The position numbers and the translations under genes were made by a program. Below the pieces are notes generated by a model. That model had not been told where the DNA came from. It ran no database searches and saw nothing but the letters and a program-made list of their open reading frames with translations. Shown in pieces: positions 31,772 to 40,249 of a DNA stretch of 52,578 nt. This stretch comes from Streptomyces jumonjinensis (GTDB taxonomy: Bacteria; Actinomycetota; Actinomycetes; Streptomycetales; Streptomycetaceae), in NCBI RefSeq assembly GCF_009600885.1, contig NZ_VCLA01000196.1, positions 1 through 52,578 on the forward strand, given 5' to 3'. Position 1 is the first letter of the stretch. Each line of letters begins with the position of its first letter.

Positions 31772-33304
31772 GTGTCCGGTACTGGCGAAGCCAATCCGCT
31801 TCGTGACGCCGCCGACCGACGGCTCCCGCGCATCGCGGGGCCGTCGGGCCTGGTGATCTTCGGTGTCACCGGCGATTTGTCCCGTAAAAAGCTGATGCCT
31901 GCCGTCTATGACCTCGCCAACCGGGGGCTGCTGCCGCCGGGCTTCTCCCTGGTCGGGTTCGCCCGCCGGGAGTGGCAGGACGAGGACTTCGCGCAGGAGG
32001 TCTACGACGCCGTCAAGGAGCATGCCCGTACCCCCTTCCGCGAGGAGGTCTGGCAGCAGCTCAATCAGGGGATGCGTTTCGTCCAGGGCGACTTCGACGA
32101 CGACGACGCCTTCGAGACCCTGAAGAAGACCATCACCGAGCTCGACCAGGCACAGGGCACGGGAGGCAACTTCGCCTTCTATCTCTCCGTGCCGCCGAAA
32201 TTCTTCCCCAAGGTCGTCCAGCAGCTGAAGAAGCACGGGCTGGCCGACCAGACGGAGGGCTCCTGGCGCCGGGCGGTCATCGAGAAGCCCTTCGGGCACG
32301 ATCTGGCCTCCGCCAAGGAGCTCAACCAGGTGGTGCACGAGGTCTTCCCGTCGAACGAGGTCTTCCGTATCGACCACTACCTCGGCAAGGAGACCGTTCA
32401 GAACATTCTGGCGCTCCGGTTCGCCAACACCCTCTTCGAGCCGATCTGGAACCGGTCGTATGTCGACCATGTCCAGATCACCATGGCCGAGGACATCGGC
32501 ATCGGCGGCCGGGCCGGTTACTACGACGGCATCGGCGCGGCCCGTGACGTCATCCAGAACCATCTGCTCCAGCTGCTGGCGCTGACCGCGATGGAGGAGC
32601 CCGCCTCCTTCGACGCGGACGCGCTCGCGGCGGAGAAGACCAAGGTGCTGGGCGCGGTGCGGCTGCCGAAGGATCTCGGCGAGAGCACCGTGCGCGGTCA
32701 GTACGCGGCGGGCTGGCAGGGCGGCGAGAAGGCCGTCGGCTATCTCCAGGAGGACGGCATCGACCCGTCCTCGAAGACCGACACCTATGCGGCCATAAAG
32801 CTGGCGATCGACAACCGCCGCTGGGCCGGGGTGCCGTTCTATCTGCGGACGGGCAAGCGCCTCGGCCGCCGGGTGACCGAGATCGCGGTGGTCTTCCAGC
32901 GCGCTCCGCACTCCCCCTTCGACCACACCGCCACCGAGGAGCTGGGGCAGAACGCCCTGGTCATCCGCGTCCAGCCGGACGAGGGCGTGACCTTGCGCTT
33001 CGGCTCCAAGGTGCCGGGGACCTCGATGGAGGTCCGGGATGTGTCGATGGACTTCGCCTATGGCGAGTCCTTCACGGAGTCCAGCCCCGAGGCGTACGAG
33101 CGGCTCATCCTCGATGTGCTGCTCGGTGACTCCAACCTCTTCCCGCGGGTCGAGGAGGTCGAGCTCTCCTGGAAGATCCTCGACCCGATCGAGCAGTTCT
33201 GGGAGAAGAACGGCCAGCCCGCCCAGTACCCGTCGGGTACCTGGGGTCCGGTCGAGGCGGACGAAATGCTCGCACGAGACGGACGGAGCTGGCGTCGGCC
33301 ATGA
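31772..33304 (+). CDS. zwf: Glucose-6-phosphate 1-dehydrogenase
   Basis: 510-aa cytosolic enzyme of the first oxidative pentose phosphate step. NADP-binding motif GVTGDLSRKKLMPAVYDLAN (about 30-49) and the substrate/active-site motif RIDHYLGKETVQNI (about 200) with the catalytic His downstream. EKPFGHDL is also conserved. Start is a GTG at 31772. The stop overlaps the opcA start (ATGA), so the two are coupled; OpcA is needed for G6PDH assembly and activity in actinobacteria and cyanobacteria. Confidence 0.97.
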   Translation: MSGTGEANPLRDAADRRLPRIAGPSGLVIFGVTGDLSRKKLMPAVYDLANRGLLPPGFSLVGFARREWQDEDFAQEVYDAVKEHARTPFREEVWQQLNQGMRFVQGDFDDDDAFETLKKTITELDQAQGTGGNFAFYLSVPPKFFPKVVQQLKKHGLADQTEGSWRRAVIEKPFGHDLASAKELNQVVHEVFPSNEVFRIDHYLGKETVQNILALRFANTLFEPIWNRSYVDHVQITMAEDIGIGGRAGYYDGIGAARDVIQNHLLQLLALTAMEEPASFDADALAAEKTKVLGAVRLPKDLGESTVRGQYAAGWQGGEKAVGYLQEDGIDPSSKTDTYAAIKLAIDNRRWAGVPFYLRTGKRLGRRVTEIAVVFQRAPHSPFDHTATEELGQNALVIRVQPDEGVTLRFGSKVPGTSMEVRDVSMDFAYGESFTESSPEAYERLILDVLLGDSNLFPRVEEVELSWKILDPIEQFWEKNGQPAQYPSGTWGPVEADEMLARDGRSWRRP

Positions 33305-34383
33305 AGATCGACCTTACGGACACCACATCCAGCAAGATCAACAAGGCGCTGGTGCAGGGGCGCAGGGCGATCGGCACCCCCGCGGTCGGCATGGTGCTCA
33401 CCCTCGTGATCGTCACCGACGAGGAGAACGCCTATGACGCGCTGAGGGCCGCCAACGAGGCGTCGCGGGAGCACCCCTCCCGCACCCTGGTGGTCATCAA
33501 GCGGGTCTCGCGCACCCCGCGCGCCCGGGCGCACGCCCGGCTGGACGCGGAGGTACGCGTCGGCGCGGAGGCGGGCACCGGTGAGACCGTGATCCTGCGG
33601 CTGTACGGCGAGGTCAGCGAGCACGCCCCGTCGGTGGTGCTGCCGCTGCTGCTGCCGGACGCCCCGGTCGTGGTCTGGTGGCCGGTGAACGCCCCGCTCG
33701 ACCCGGCGAAGGACCCGCTGGGCGCGCTGGCCCAGCGCCGGGTGACGGACACCTACGCCTCCGAGCAGCCGATCCAGGAGCTGGGGGCGCGCGCCGAGGC
33801 GTACACCCCCGGCGACACGGATCTGTCGTGGACGCGGATCACCCCCTGGCGCTCGATGCTCGCCGCCGCGCTGGACCAGGTGACCTGCGAGGTCACCTCG
33901 GTCGAGGTGGAGGGCGAGGAGTTCAACCCGAGCGTGGAGCTGCTGGCCATGTGGCTGGCGGACCGGCTGAACGTGCCGGTCAACCGGGCGCTGTCGTCCG
34001 GTCCCGGTCTCACGGCGGTGCGGATGGCGACGACCTGCGGCCCGATCGTGCTGGACCGGGCGGACGGCGGGCTGGCGAATCTGTCCATCCAGGGGCAGCC
34101 GGACCGGGCGGTGGCGCTGAAGCGGCGGGAGACCGCCGAGCTGATCGCGGAGGAGCTGCGCCGGCTGGACCCGGACGACACCTACGCGTCGGCGCTGCGG
34201 TACGGCGTGGACCGGCTGGGCGACGATCACGCACCGGCGCATCACTCGCCGGCCGTGGCGGCTGGGGCGGCTGGGGCGGCTGGGGCGGAGACCCCGGCCG
34301 CCGCGAAGGCTCCGGCCGAGAAGGCCCCGGACGGCAAGCCCGCCGCGAAGAAGGCCCCCGCCAAGAAGGCGGCGGCCAAGTGA
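33301..34383 (+). CDS. opcA: OpcA, glucose-6-phosphate dehydrogenase assembly protein
   Basis: 360 aa, starting MKIDLTDTTSSKINKALVQG. Conserved OpcA blocks: TLVIVTDEENAYDAL, HPSRTLVVIKRV, PDAPVVVWWPVNAP, DLSWTRITPWRS and LPVNRAL-type region read LNVPVNRALSSGPGLTAVRM. After about residue 315 there is a (GGGGCGGCT)3-type repeat encoding Ala/Gly. It is followed by a Lys/Ala/Pro tail (EKAPDGKPAAKKAPAKKAAA) like those of actinobacterial histone-like proteins. The stop overlaps the pgl start (GTGA). Confidence 0.95.
   Translation: MKIDLTDTTSSKINKALVQGRRAIGTPAVGMVLTLVIVTDEENAYDALRAANEASREHPSRTLVVIKRVSRTPRARAHARLDAEVRVGAEAGTGETVILRLYGEVSEHAPSVVLPLLLPDAPVVVWWPVNAPLDPAKDPLGALAQRRVTDTYASEQPIQELGARAEAYTPGDTDLSWTRITPWRSMLAAALDQVTCEVTSVEVEGEEFNPSVELLAMWLADRLNVPVNRALSSGPGLTAVRMATTCGPIVLDRADGGLANLSIQGQPDRAVALKRRETAELIAEELRRLDPDDTYASALRYGVDRLGDDHAPAHHSPAVAAGAAGAAGAETPAAAKAPAEKAPDGKPAAKKAPAKKAAAK
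34254..34285. repeat. GGGGCGGCT tandem repeat in opcA
   Basis: Three to four 9-bp units encoding an Ala/Gly run that joins the OpcA core to its basic tail. Confidence 0.75.
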
Positions 34384-35162
34384 ACACTCCGCAGCTGGTC
34401 GTCCACCGGGACAAGGAGCTGATGGCGCAGGCCGCGGCGGCCCGGCTGATCACCAGGATCGTGGACGCCCAGGCCGCTCGCGGCTCGGCGTCCGTGGTGC
34501 TGACCGGCGGCCGGAACGGCAATGCCCTGCTCACCGCGCTCGGGGCCTCCCCGGCCCGGGACGCGATCGACTGGGCACGCCTCGATCTGTGGTGGGGCGA
34601 TGAGCGGTTCCTCCCGGAGGGCGACCCGGAGCGCAATGTGACGCAGGCCCGTGCGGCCCTGCTCGACAGCGTTCCGGTGGATCCGGCGCGGGTGCGTCCG
34701 ATGCCTCCTTCGGACGGTGTGCACGGCAGTGACGCGGACGCCGCAGCCGCCGCGTACGCCGCCGAGCTCGCCGCGGCGGCGGGCCCGGAGGACCACGGTC
34801 CGGTGCCGACGTTCGATGTGCTGATGCTGGGCGTCGGTCCGGACACCCATGTGGCCTCCCTCTTCCCCGAGCTGCCCGCGGTGCGGGAGACCGACCGCAT
34901 GGTCGTCGGGGTGCACGGGGCGCCGAAGCCGCCGCCCACCCGTATCTCGCTCACGCTCCCGGCGATCCGGGCGGCGCGCGAGGTGTGGCTGCTGGCGGCG
35001 GGCGAGGACAAGGCGAAGGCGGCGGCGATAGCGCTCTCGGGCGCGGGCGAGATCCAGGCGCCGGCGGCCGGGGCGTACGGCCGCAGCCGGACGCTCTGGC
35101 TGCTGGACGCGGCGGCGGCCTCCGAGCTGCCGCGCGATCTGTATCCTCCGTCGCTGGCCTGA
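34380..35162 (+). CDS. pgl: 6-phosphogluconolactonase
   Basis: 260 aa, DevB/SOL family; hydrolyses 6-phosphogluconolactone, the G6PDH product. Motifs: VVLTGGRNGNALL (sugar-phosphate site), WARLDLWWGDERFLPEGDPE with the catalytic region DERF, and FDVLMLGVGPDTHVASLFPE with the His. KPPPTRISLTLPAI is also conserved. Start is a GTG overlapping the opcA stop. It ends the operon, just before a long hairpin. Confidence 0.96.
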   Translation: MNTPQLVVHRDKELMAQAAAARLITRIVDAQAARGSASVVLTGGRNGNALLTALGASPARDAIDWARLDLWWGDERFLPEGDPERNVTQARAALLDSVPVDPARVRPMPPSDGVHGSDADAAAAAYAAELAAAAGPEDHGPVPTFDVLMLGVGPDTHVASLFPELPAVRETDRMVVGVHGAPKPPPTRISLTLPAIRAAREVWLLAAGEDKAKAAAIALSGAGEIQAPAAGAYGRSRTLWLLDAAAASELPRDLYPPSLA

Positions 35163-35166
35163 GCGA

Positions 35167-35224
35167 TGACATGAGAGTGGGGCCCTGGGAGCCGTACGGC
35201 TTCCCGGGCCCCTCGCTCATGTCA
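35167..35224. terminator. Bidirectional terminator after pgl
   Basis: Inner stem 35179-35193 with 35198-35212 (two mismatches, GTAC loop), and an outer perfect 9-bp pair TGACATGAG/CTCATGTCA (35167-35175 with 35216-35224). It lies between pgl (+) and the PH-domain gene (-). Confidence 0.85.
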
Positions 35225-35259
35225 GCGGATATGCTGCTCGGGCATGATGCCCCGTCACC

Positions 35260-37014
35260 CTATGACGTGATATCACGCTCCGGCACCGGTTCCAGAAACG
35301 GCGTCAGCAGTCCGGGAACCGCCTCCACCGCGAAGACGAGCCCCTCGCGGTCATCGGCGTCGTACACCGAGTACGCCCCCGCTCCCGCCGCCGTCGTCGC
35401 GGTCAGGGTCAGCACCCCGGCCCTCCGCTGGAAGACGGACTGTTCGATCACCCAGCCGATGACCCCGCCGCGCTGGAGCGCCACGGTGGCCCGGCGGACG
35501 GTGCCGGAGCGGGTGACGAGATAGCCGCCGCTGACGGCATGGCCGAGGGCCCGGTACGCGTCCAGGGCGAGGAGCACCGCCGCCGGAAGCGCCGCCGCCG
35601 CGTAACCGGCGGCGATCGTGAGCAGTACGGGCGTCAGCAGCAGCCCCAGCACGGTGAGCACCGCGAGCGGGACCAGCGCGGACAGCAGCGCCCAGCGCAG
35701 CCGGCGGGTGCGGGCGGCGCGCGGATGCGGGGTCAGGGGCGCGTCGGTCGGGGTGACCGGCTCGCGCAGCACCTGGGCCGCCGTGGCCGACGTGACGGCG
35801 CGCGGCGCGGGCGGCAGCAGCACCTTGAGATCGGCGTGCGCGTCGCCGTCGTCGTGGCCGATGCCGGTGGCGACCGCGTCCAGCCGGGCCGCGCCCGCCA
35901 GCCGGACGCCGAGGGGCTCGACCAGCTCCACCCCGCGCAGCCGCCGCTCCTCCACCGAGACCGAGCGGGCCGTGAGCAGTCCGCGCCGTACCCGCAGAGT
36001 GCCGCCGGGCTCGCGCTCCAGCCGGTGGTTCCACCACATCTCCGCCCAGAGGCCGAGGGAGCCGACGACCCCGGCGACCAGAGCGGCCAGGGCCAGCACC
36101 GCGATCATCGCGGCGACGGAGGTGTTCTCGAAGCGGTCGGCCACCCAGCCGATGACCTCGCCCTGCACCCCGAACCAGTCGCTGGCCTGCATCACCGCAC
36201 CGGCAGCCGCGCCGCCGAGGGCGGGAGCCACAAAGGACAGCGGGGCGTAGCGGATCCAGGAGGGATCGACGGAGGCGAGGACTCCGTCACGGTGGGAGCG
36301 GGACTCGGGGCGGGCGGCCCGGGCGAGGAGTTCGGCGCGCAGCCGCTCGCCCTCCGCCCTGGACACCGGGTTCAGCTCCAGCGTGGACTCCTTGCCGCCG
36401 CTCTGCTCGCCGGTGCCGATGCGCACCTTCACCAGATCGAGTATCCGCAGCAGCGGGTTGGCGGTGAGATCGACGCTGCGGATGCGTTCGCGGGCGAGGG
36501 AGCGCTGGGTGACGAGGACGACGCCGGAGTGGAGTTCGACGCGCTCGGGGCCTATTCGATAGCGGGTCCTGCACCAGGTGAGATGTTCGCCGTAGACCGC
36601 GAGCAGGATCAGCAGGGCCGCTCCGGCGAGCAGCAGGGTGAGGGCCGTGCCCCGGCGGGGGCCCTCGCCGAACCAGGCGCCGCCGGAGATCCCCAGCAGT
36701 ACGGGGAGGCAGAGGCCGGCCAGGACGGACGCGGTGACGGCACCGGTGACGAGCAGGGCCTTCCGGTCGAGCCTGCGCCACTCCCCGCCGGGGTCGCCTG
36801 CCGGGGGCGGCGTGCTCATGCCGGGTGTCCGGGGGTCGGCTCTGGGCGGTGGCACTCTCATGTCGGGTGCCTGGGGGTCGACCTTGGGCGGTGGCACTCT
36901 CATGCCGGGTCCCCGAAGGCCGTCCGTCGGCCGCGTGCTCACATCGCGTCCCCCGAGGCCGTCCGGCGGCGTGCTCACGTCGCGTCCCCCGAGGCCGTCC
37001 GGCCGCGTGCTCAC
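35260..37014 (-). CDS. PH-domain (DUF304) membrane protein, YdbT type
   Basis: Up to 584 aa from the first GTG at 37014, or 519 aa from the last candidate, the ATG at 36819 (MSTPPPAGDPGGEWRRLD). The start is therefore uncertain; six start codons lie in a tandem repeat. The protein has three bPH2 (DUF304) domains, each preceded by hydrophobic helices: RYRIGPERVELHSGVVLVTQ, EPGGTLRVRRGLLTARSVSV and GGYLVTRSGTVRRATVALQR. Motifs such as ERIRSVDLTANPLLRI and QSVFQRRAGVLTLTATT are family hallmarks. Function unknown; YdbS/YdbT in Bacillus contribute to resistance to some antimicrobial peptides. The first GTG overlaps the upstream gene's stop (GTGA). Confidence 0.9.
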   Translation of the reverse strand: MSTRPDGLGGRDVSTPPDGLGGRDVSTRPTDGLRGPGMRVPPPKVDPQAPDMRVPPPRADPRTPGMSTPPPAGDPGGEWRRLDRKALLVTGAVTASVLAGLCLPVLLGISGGAWFGEGPRRGTALTLLLAGAALLILLAVYGEHLTWCRTRYRIGPERVELHSGVVLVTQRSLARERIRSVDLTANPLLRILDLVKVRIGTGEQSGGKESTLELNPVSRAEGERLRAELLARAARPESRSHRDGVLASVDPSWIRYAPLSFVAPALGGAAAGAVMQASDWFGVQGEVIGWVADRFENTSVAAMIAVLALAALVAGVVGSLGLWAEMWWNHRLEREPGGTLRVRRGLLTARSVSVEERRLRGVELVEPLGVRLAGAARLDAVATGIGHDDGDAHADLKVLLPPAPRAVTSATAAQVLREPVTPTDAPLTPHPRAARTRRLRWALLSALVPLAVLTVLGLLLTPVLLTIAAGYAAAALPAAVLLALDAYRALGHAVSGGYLVTRSGTVRRATVALQRGGVIGWVIEQSVFQRRAGVLTLTATTAAGAGAYSVYDADDREGLVFAVEAVPGLLTPFLEPVPERDITS

Positions 37015-37022
37015 GTCGCGTC
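36817..37022 (-). repeat. Tandem repeat with six reiterated start codons (ydbS/ydbT junction)
   Basis: Start codons followed by AGC or AGA occur at 37014, 36978, 36942 (GTG) and 36903, 36861, 36819 (ATG), at spacings of 36, 36, 39, 42, 42, all in frame. The GTG units are each preceded by GGGGGACGCGAC or similar, an SD-like sequence that equals the end of the upstream gene. Confidence 0.85.
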
Positions 37023-37523
37023 CCCCGGGGTCGCCTGGGTGATCAGGGTCAGCCGTTCCGCGAGCCGCGCCGCCAGTTCGTGGTCGAGGCCCTCGATCTC
37101 GATCTCCCCCTTGGACGAGGCCGTGGTTACCGTGACCGTGGCGAGCCCGAAGGCCCGCTCCAGCGGGCCCCGCCGGGTGTCCACCGTCTGGATCCTGGAC
37201 ATCGGCGCGATCCGCCACTGCTGCTGGAACGCGCCGGTGCGGACATAGACCGCCTGGTCCGTGATCTCCCAGCGGTGCACCCGGAACCGCCAGCCGGGGA
37301 AGACGGCGGCCTCGGCCAGCCCCAGCACGGCGACCACGGCGGCGGCGGCCAGCAACCAGCCGCGCGCCGGGGCGATCAGCAGCCCCGGCACGGCGAGGAC
37401 GGCCGTGCCCCCGGCCGTGACGATCAGGGACTGCGTCCGCCACCAGCGCACGGCCCGCTCATCGAGCCGGTTGTTCGGCGGCCTCAGCCGGACCGCCGTG
37501 CCCTCTCCCTCCAGCGACGTCAT
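37011..37523 (-). CDS. PH-domain (DUF304) membrane protein, YdbS type
   Basis: 170 aa, starting MTSLEGEGTAVRLRPPNNRL. Two transmembrane helices (about 35-75, LIVTAGGTAVLAVPGLLIAP and LLAAAAVVAVLGLAEAAVFP) precede a single bPH2 domain: FRVHRWEITDQAVYVRTGAF, WRIAPMSRIQTVDTRRGPLE and ATVTVTTASSKGEIEIEGLD. It pairs with the YdbT-type protein downstream. The ATG overlaps the pgi stop (ATGA) and the TGA overlaps the next GTG, so pgi, this gene and ydbT form a coupled unit. Confidence 0.92.
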   Translation of the reverse strand: MTSLEGEGTAVRLRPPNNRLDERAVRWWRTQSLIVTAGGTAVLAVPGLLIAPARGWLLAAAAVVAVLGLAEAAVFPGWRFRVHRWEITDQAVYVRTGAFQQQWRIAPMSRIQTVDTRRGPLERAFGLATVTVTTASSKGEIEIEGLDHELAARLAERLTLITQATPGDAT

Positions 37524-39181
37524 ACGGCGGGGCGCCCTCTCAGGGCGCGGTAGGCGGCGGTGAGCGCCGCGGTGGAGCTGTCGAGCCCCTCCCCCGGGCC
37601 GCCCCCGGTCAGCACCGGCTCGATCTCTCTGGCGAGGACCTTGCCCAGCTCGACGCCCCACTGGTCGAAGGAGTCGATGTGCCAGATCGCGCCCTGGACG
37701 AACACCTTGTGCTCGTACAGTGCGATCAGCTGTCCGAGCACGGAGGGGGTGAGCTCATCGGCGAGGATCGTGGTGGTGGGGTGGTTGCCCCGGAAGGTCT
37801 TGTGCGGCACCAGCTCCTCGGGCACCCCCTCCGCCCGTACCTCCTCGGCGGTCTTGCCGAAGGCGAGGGCCTGGGTCTGGGCGAAGAAGTTGGCCATCAG
37901 CAGATCGTGCTGTGCGGCAGGCCCCGGGGGCAGCTCGCCGACCGGCCGGGCGAAGCCGATGAAGTCGGCCGGAATCGTCTTCGTACCCTGGTGGATCAGC
38001 TGGTAGTACGCGTGCTGGCCATTGGTGCCGGGGGTCCCCCACACCACGGGTCCGGTCTGCCACTCCACTTGGTTGCCGTCGCGGTCGACGGACTTGCCGT
38101 TGGACTCCATGTCGAGCTGCTGGAGATAGGCGGTGAACTTGCTCAGATAGTGGGAGTAGGGCAGCACCGCATGGGACTGCGCGTCGAAGAACGCCCCGTA
38201 CCAGACCCCCAGCAGACCGAGCAGCAGCGGCGCGTTGGCCTCCGCCGGGGCGGTGCGGAAGTGCTCGTCGACCAGATGGAAGCCGTCCAGCATCTCCCGG
38301 AACCGCTCGGGGCCGATCGCGATCATCAGCGAGAGCCCGATGGCGGAGTCATAGGAGTAACGGCCGCCGACCCAGTCCCAGAACTCGAACATGTTCGCGG
38401 TGTCGATGCCGAAGTCCGCGACCTTCCCGGCGTTGGTCGACAGCGCCACGAAGTGCTTGGCGACGGCCTCCTGACCGGCGCTCAACCCGGTGAGCAGCCA
38501 CTCCCGGGCGGAGGTGGCGTTGGTGATGGTCTCGATGGTGGTGAAGGTCTTGGACGCGATGATGAAGAGCGTCTCGGCCGGGTCCAGATCCCGCAGCGCC
38601 TCATGGAGATCGGCCCCGTCCACATTGGAGACGAAGCGGAAGGTGAGATCGCGCGCGGTGTAGGAGCGGAGCGCCTCGTACGCCATCGCCGGACCGAGGT
38701 CCGATCCGCCGATGCCGACGTTGACGATGTTCCTGACCCGTCTGCCGGTGTGCCCGGTCCACTCCCCGGAGCGGACCTTCTCGGAGAACGCGGCCATGGT
38801 GTCGAGCACCGCGTGCACCCCGGGGACCACGTTCTCGCCGTCGACCTCGATGACGGCGTCCCGGGGCGCGCGCAGCGCCGTATGGAGCACGGCGCGGTCC
38901 TCGGTGGTGTTGATCTTCTCGCCGCGGAACATCGCGTCCCGCAGTCCGGCCACGTCCCTCGCCGCCGCCAGCTCGCGCAGCAGGGTCAGCGTCTCCTCGG
39001 TGACCAGATGCTTGGAGTAGTCGAGATGGAGATCGCCGACGCGCAGGGCGTGAGTGGTGCCGCGTGCCGCGTCGGCCGCGAACAGCTCACGCAGATGGGT
39101 CTGCCCCAGCTGCTCGCGGTGCTTGCCCAGAGCAGTCCACTCGGGCATCTGGTGGAGCCTGCTACGGCCAGTTGCGTTCAC
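37520..39181 (-). CDS. pgi: Glucose-6-phosphate isomerase
   Basis: 553-aa cytosolic isomerase between glucose-6-P and fructose-6-P, linking glycolysis with the pentose phosphate genes nearby. Signature blocks: VNVGIGGSDLGPAMAYEALR, ASKTFTTIETITNA, FVALSTNAGKVADFGID, GGRYSYDSAIGLSLMIAIG, and GQHAYYQLIHQGT with the catalytic His; the Lys is near the end (SFDQWGVELGKVLA). Start is a GTG at 39181 (MNATGRSRLHQMPEWTALGK); an internal ATG at 39148 would remove 11 residues. Confidence 0.96.
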   Translation of the reverse strand: MNATGRSRLHQMPEWTALGKHREQLGQTHLRELFAADAARGTTHALRVGDLHLDYSKHLVTEETLTLLRELAAARDVAGLRDAMFRGEKINTTEDRAVLHTALRAPRDAVIEVDGENVVPGVHAVLDTMAAFSEKVRSGEWTGHTGRRVRNIVNVGIGGSDLGPAMAYEALRSYTARDLTFRFVSNVDGADLHEALRDLDPAETLFIIASKTFTTIETITNATSAREWLLTGLSAGQEAVAKHFVALSTNAGKVADFGIDTANMFEFWDWVGGRYSYDSAIGLSLMIAIGPERFREMLDGFHLVDEHFRTAPAEANAPLLLGLLGVWYGAFFDAQSHAVLPYSHYLSKFTAYLQQLDMESNGKSVDRDGNQVEWQTGPVVWGTPGTNGQHAYYQLIHQGTKTIPADFIGFARPVGELPPGPAAQHDLLMANFFAQTQALAFGKTAEEVRAEGVPEELVPHKTFRGNHPTTTILADELTPSVLGQLIALYEHKVFVQGAIWHIDSFDQWGVELGKVLAREIEPVLTGGGPGEGLDSSTAALTAAYRALRGRPAV

Positions 39182-39388
39182 TCGGACATCAGCTCACTTC
39201 GTCTCGTACCTGCCTGCGCTCGCGCCGGCTCCAACCTAATTGATCAGGCCGGGTACGCGGTGAACGCGAGGCGGCGCCGCCCGGGGCGGCACCGGCCCGG
39301 CCGATGCCCGTCATCGGCCGTCACCGCCCGGCGGCGACGGCCGCGACGGAAGGCGGCATCAGGGTGAACGCGGCGGGTGAAGCAGAAA

Positions 39389-39422
39389 GTCCGGCCGGTC
39401 ACCCGAAGGTGTCCGGCCGGAC
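39389..39422 (-). terminator. Terminator of rbpA
   Basis: GTCCGGCCGG with its complement (39389-39398 and 39413-39422), plus an inner CACC/GGTG. On - it is followed by TTTCTGCTT. The 249-bp gap to pgi also has a small hairpin at 39299-39319 and the pgi promoter region, which I could not place. Confidence 0.7.
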
Positions 39423-39430
39423 CGCAAGTC

Positions 39431-39766
39431 CTAGATCTCGCCGCGCAGTTTGGCAAGCGCCTCGGCGAGGATCGCCTCTCCGTCCGCGTCGCTGCGCCGT
39501 TCCCGTACATAGGCGAGATGCGTCTTGTACGGCTCCGTGCGCGGCGGGTCCGGCGGATGATCCTGGTCCTGGCCGGCCGGAAACCCGCAGCGCGGGCAGT
39601 CCCAGGTGTCAGGGACCTGCGCGTCGCTGGCGAAGCTCGGCTGTGTCTCGTGCCCGTTGGAGCACCAGAAGGAGATGCGCAGACGTGGCGCGGACTCGCC
39701 ACGCTCGGCCTCGCCCATCGGCCCCGCCCCGACCCGGCTTCCCCGGATCGCGTTGCCACTTGCCAC
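39431..39766 (-). CDS. rbpA: RNA polymerase-binding protein RbpA
   Basis: 111-aa actinobacterial transcription factor that binds the principal sigma factor and promotes open complex formation. It starts MASGNAIRGSRVGAGPMGEA (the flexible basic N-terminus contacts promoter DNA). The zinc core is ISFWCSNGHETQPSFASDAQ with CPRCGFPAGQDQ. The sigma-interaction end is PYKTHLAYVRERRSDADGEA. The GTG follows AGGGAG with 8-nt spacing. Confidence 0.97.
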   Translation of the reverse strand: MASGNAIRGSRVGAGPMGEAERGESAPRLRISFWCSNGHETQPSFASDAQVPDTWDCPRCGFPAGQDQDHPPDPPRTEPYKTHLAYVRERRSDADGEAILAEALAKLRGEI

Positions 39767-39829
39767 GGTCGTAACTCCCTGCGTGATGGTGCTGTACAGC
39801 GTCTCACAGCGGCTGCGCCGCGGTGCCCC

Positions 39830-39858
39830 AGTCTACGTAAGGCCCAACGCTCGTCCAG
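39830..39858 (-). promoter_or_regulatory. Candidate promoter of rbpA
   Basis: Read on -: CTGGAC (39858-39853), 17-bp spacer, TAGACT (39835-39830), giving about 55 bases of leader. Matches the principal sigma factor reasonably. I did not find a good SigR site (GGAAT-N18-GTT). Confidence 0.4.
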
Positions 39859-39899
39859 GGATTGGAGTTACCTCCCGGCCCCGAACGGAAAGCCTGAAG

Positions 39900-40136
39900 T
39901 CACTTGTCCAACTTCATCAGCAGACCAAGTACGACAATGGACGCGAACCACAGGAGACCGACCACGACGGTGATCCGGTCGAGGTTGCGCTCGGCAACCG
40001 AGGAGCCGCCTACGGAGGACTGCATACCGCCGCCGAACATATCGGAGAGGCCGCCGCCCTTCCCCTTGTGCATCAGCACGAGCAGCATCAGCAGCAGGCT
40101 GAAGACGATCAGGGCGATCGAGAACCCCATAACCAC
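39900..40136 (-). CDS. secG: SecG, protein translocase subunit
   Basis: 78-aa membrane protein with two transmembrane helices (about 3-22, FSIALIVFSLLLMLLVLMH, and 56-74). The loop KGKGGGLSDMFGGGMQSSVG is the SecG signature; the end ERNLDRITVVVGLLWF matches the family. It assists SecYE. The start is the GTG at 40136 (MVMGFS...); the ATG two codons later is possible. It lies 113 bp downstream of tpiA. Confidence 0.95.
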   Translation of the reverse strand: MVMGFSIALIVFSLLLMLLVLMHKGKGGGLSDMFGGGMQSSVGGSSVAERNLDRITVVVGLLWFASIVVLGLLMKLDK

Positions 40137-40249
40137 GGCTGGACCCTACTTCCTGGCAATTCTCTCGAAAACATCTCTGGACGACGGGGGCCGGGTGGCG
40201 AACCACTCCGGCCCCCGCAAGGGTACGACGATTCCGCTCTACCGCATAC

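Noticed and set aside
39841..39899. SigR promoter of rbpA
   Set aside because: GGGAGG and GTT are present but the spacing (22 instead of 18) does not fit.
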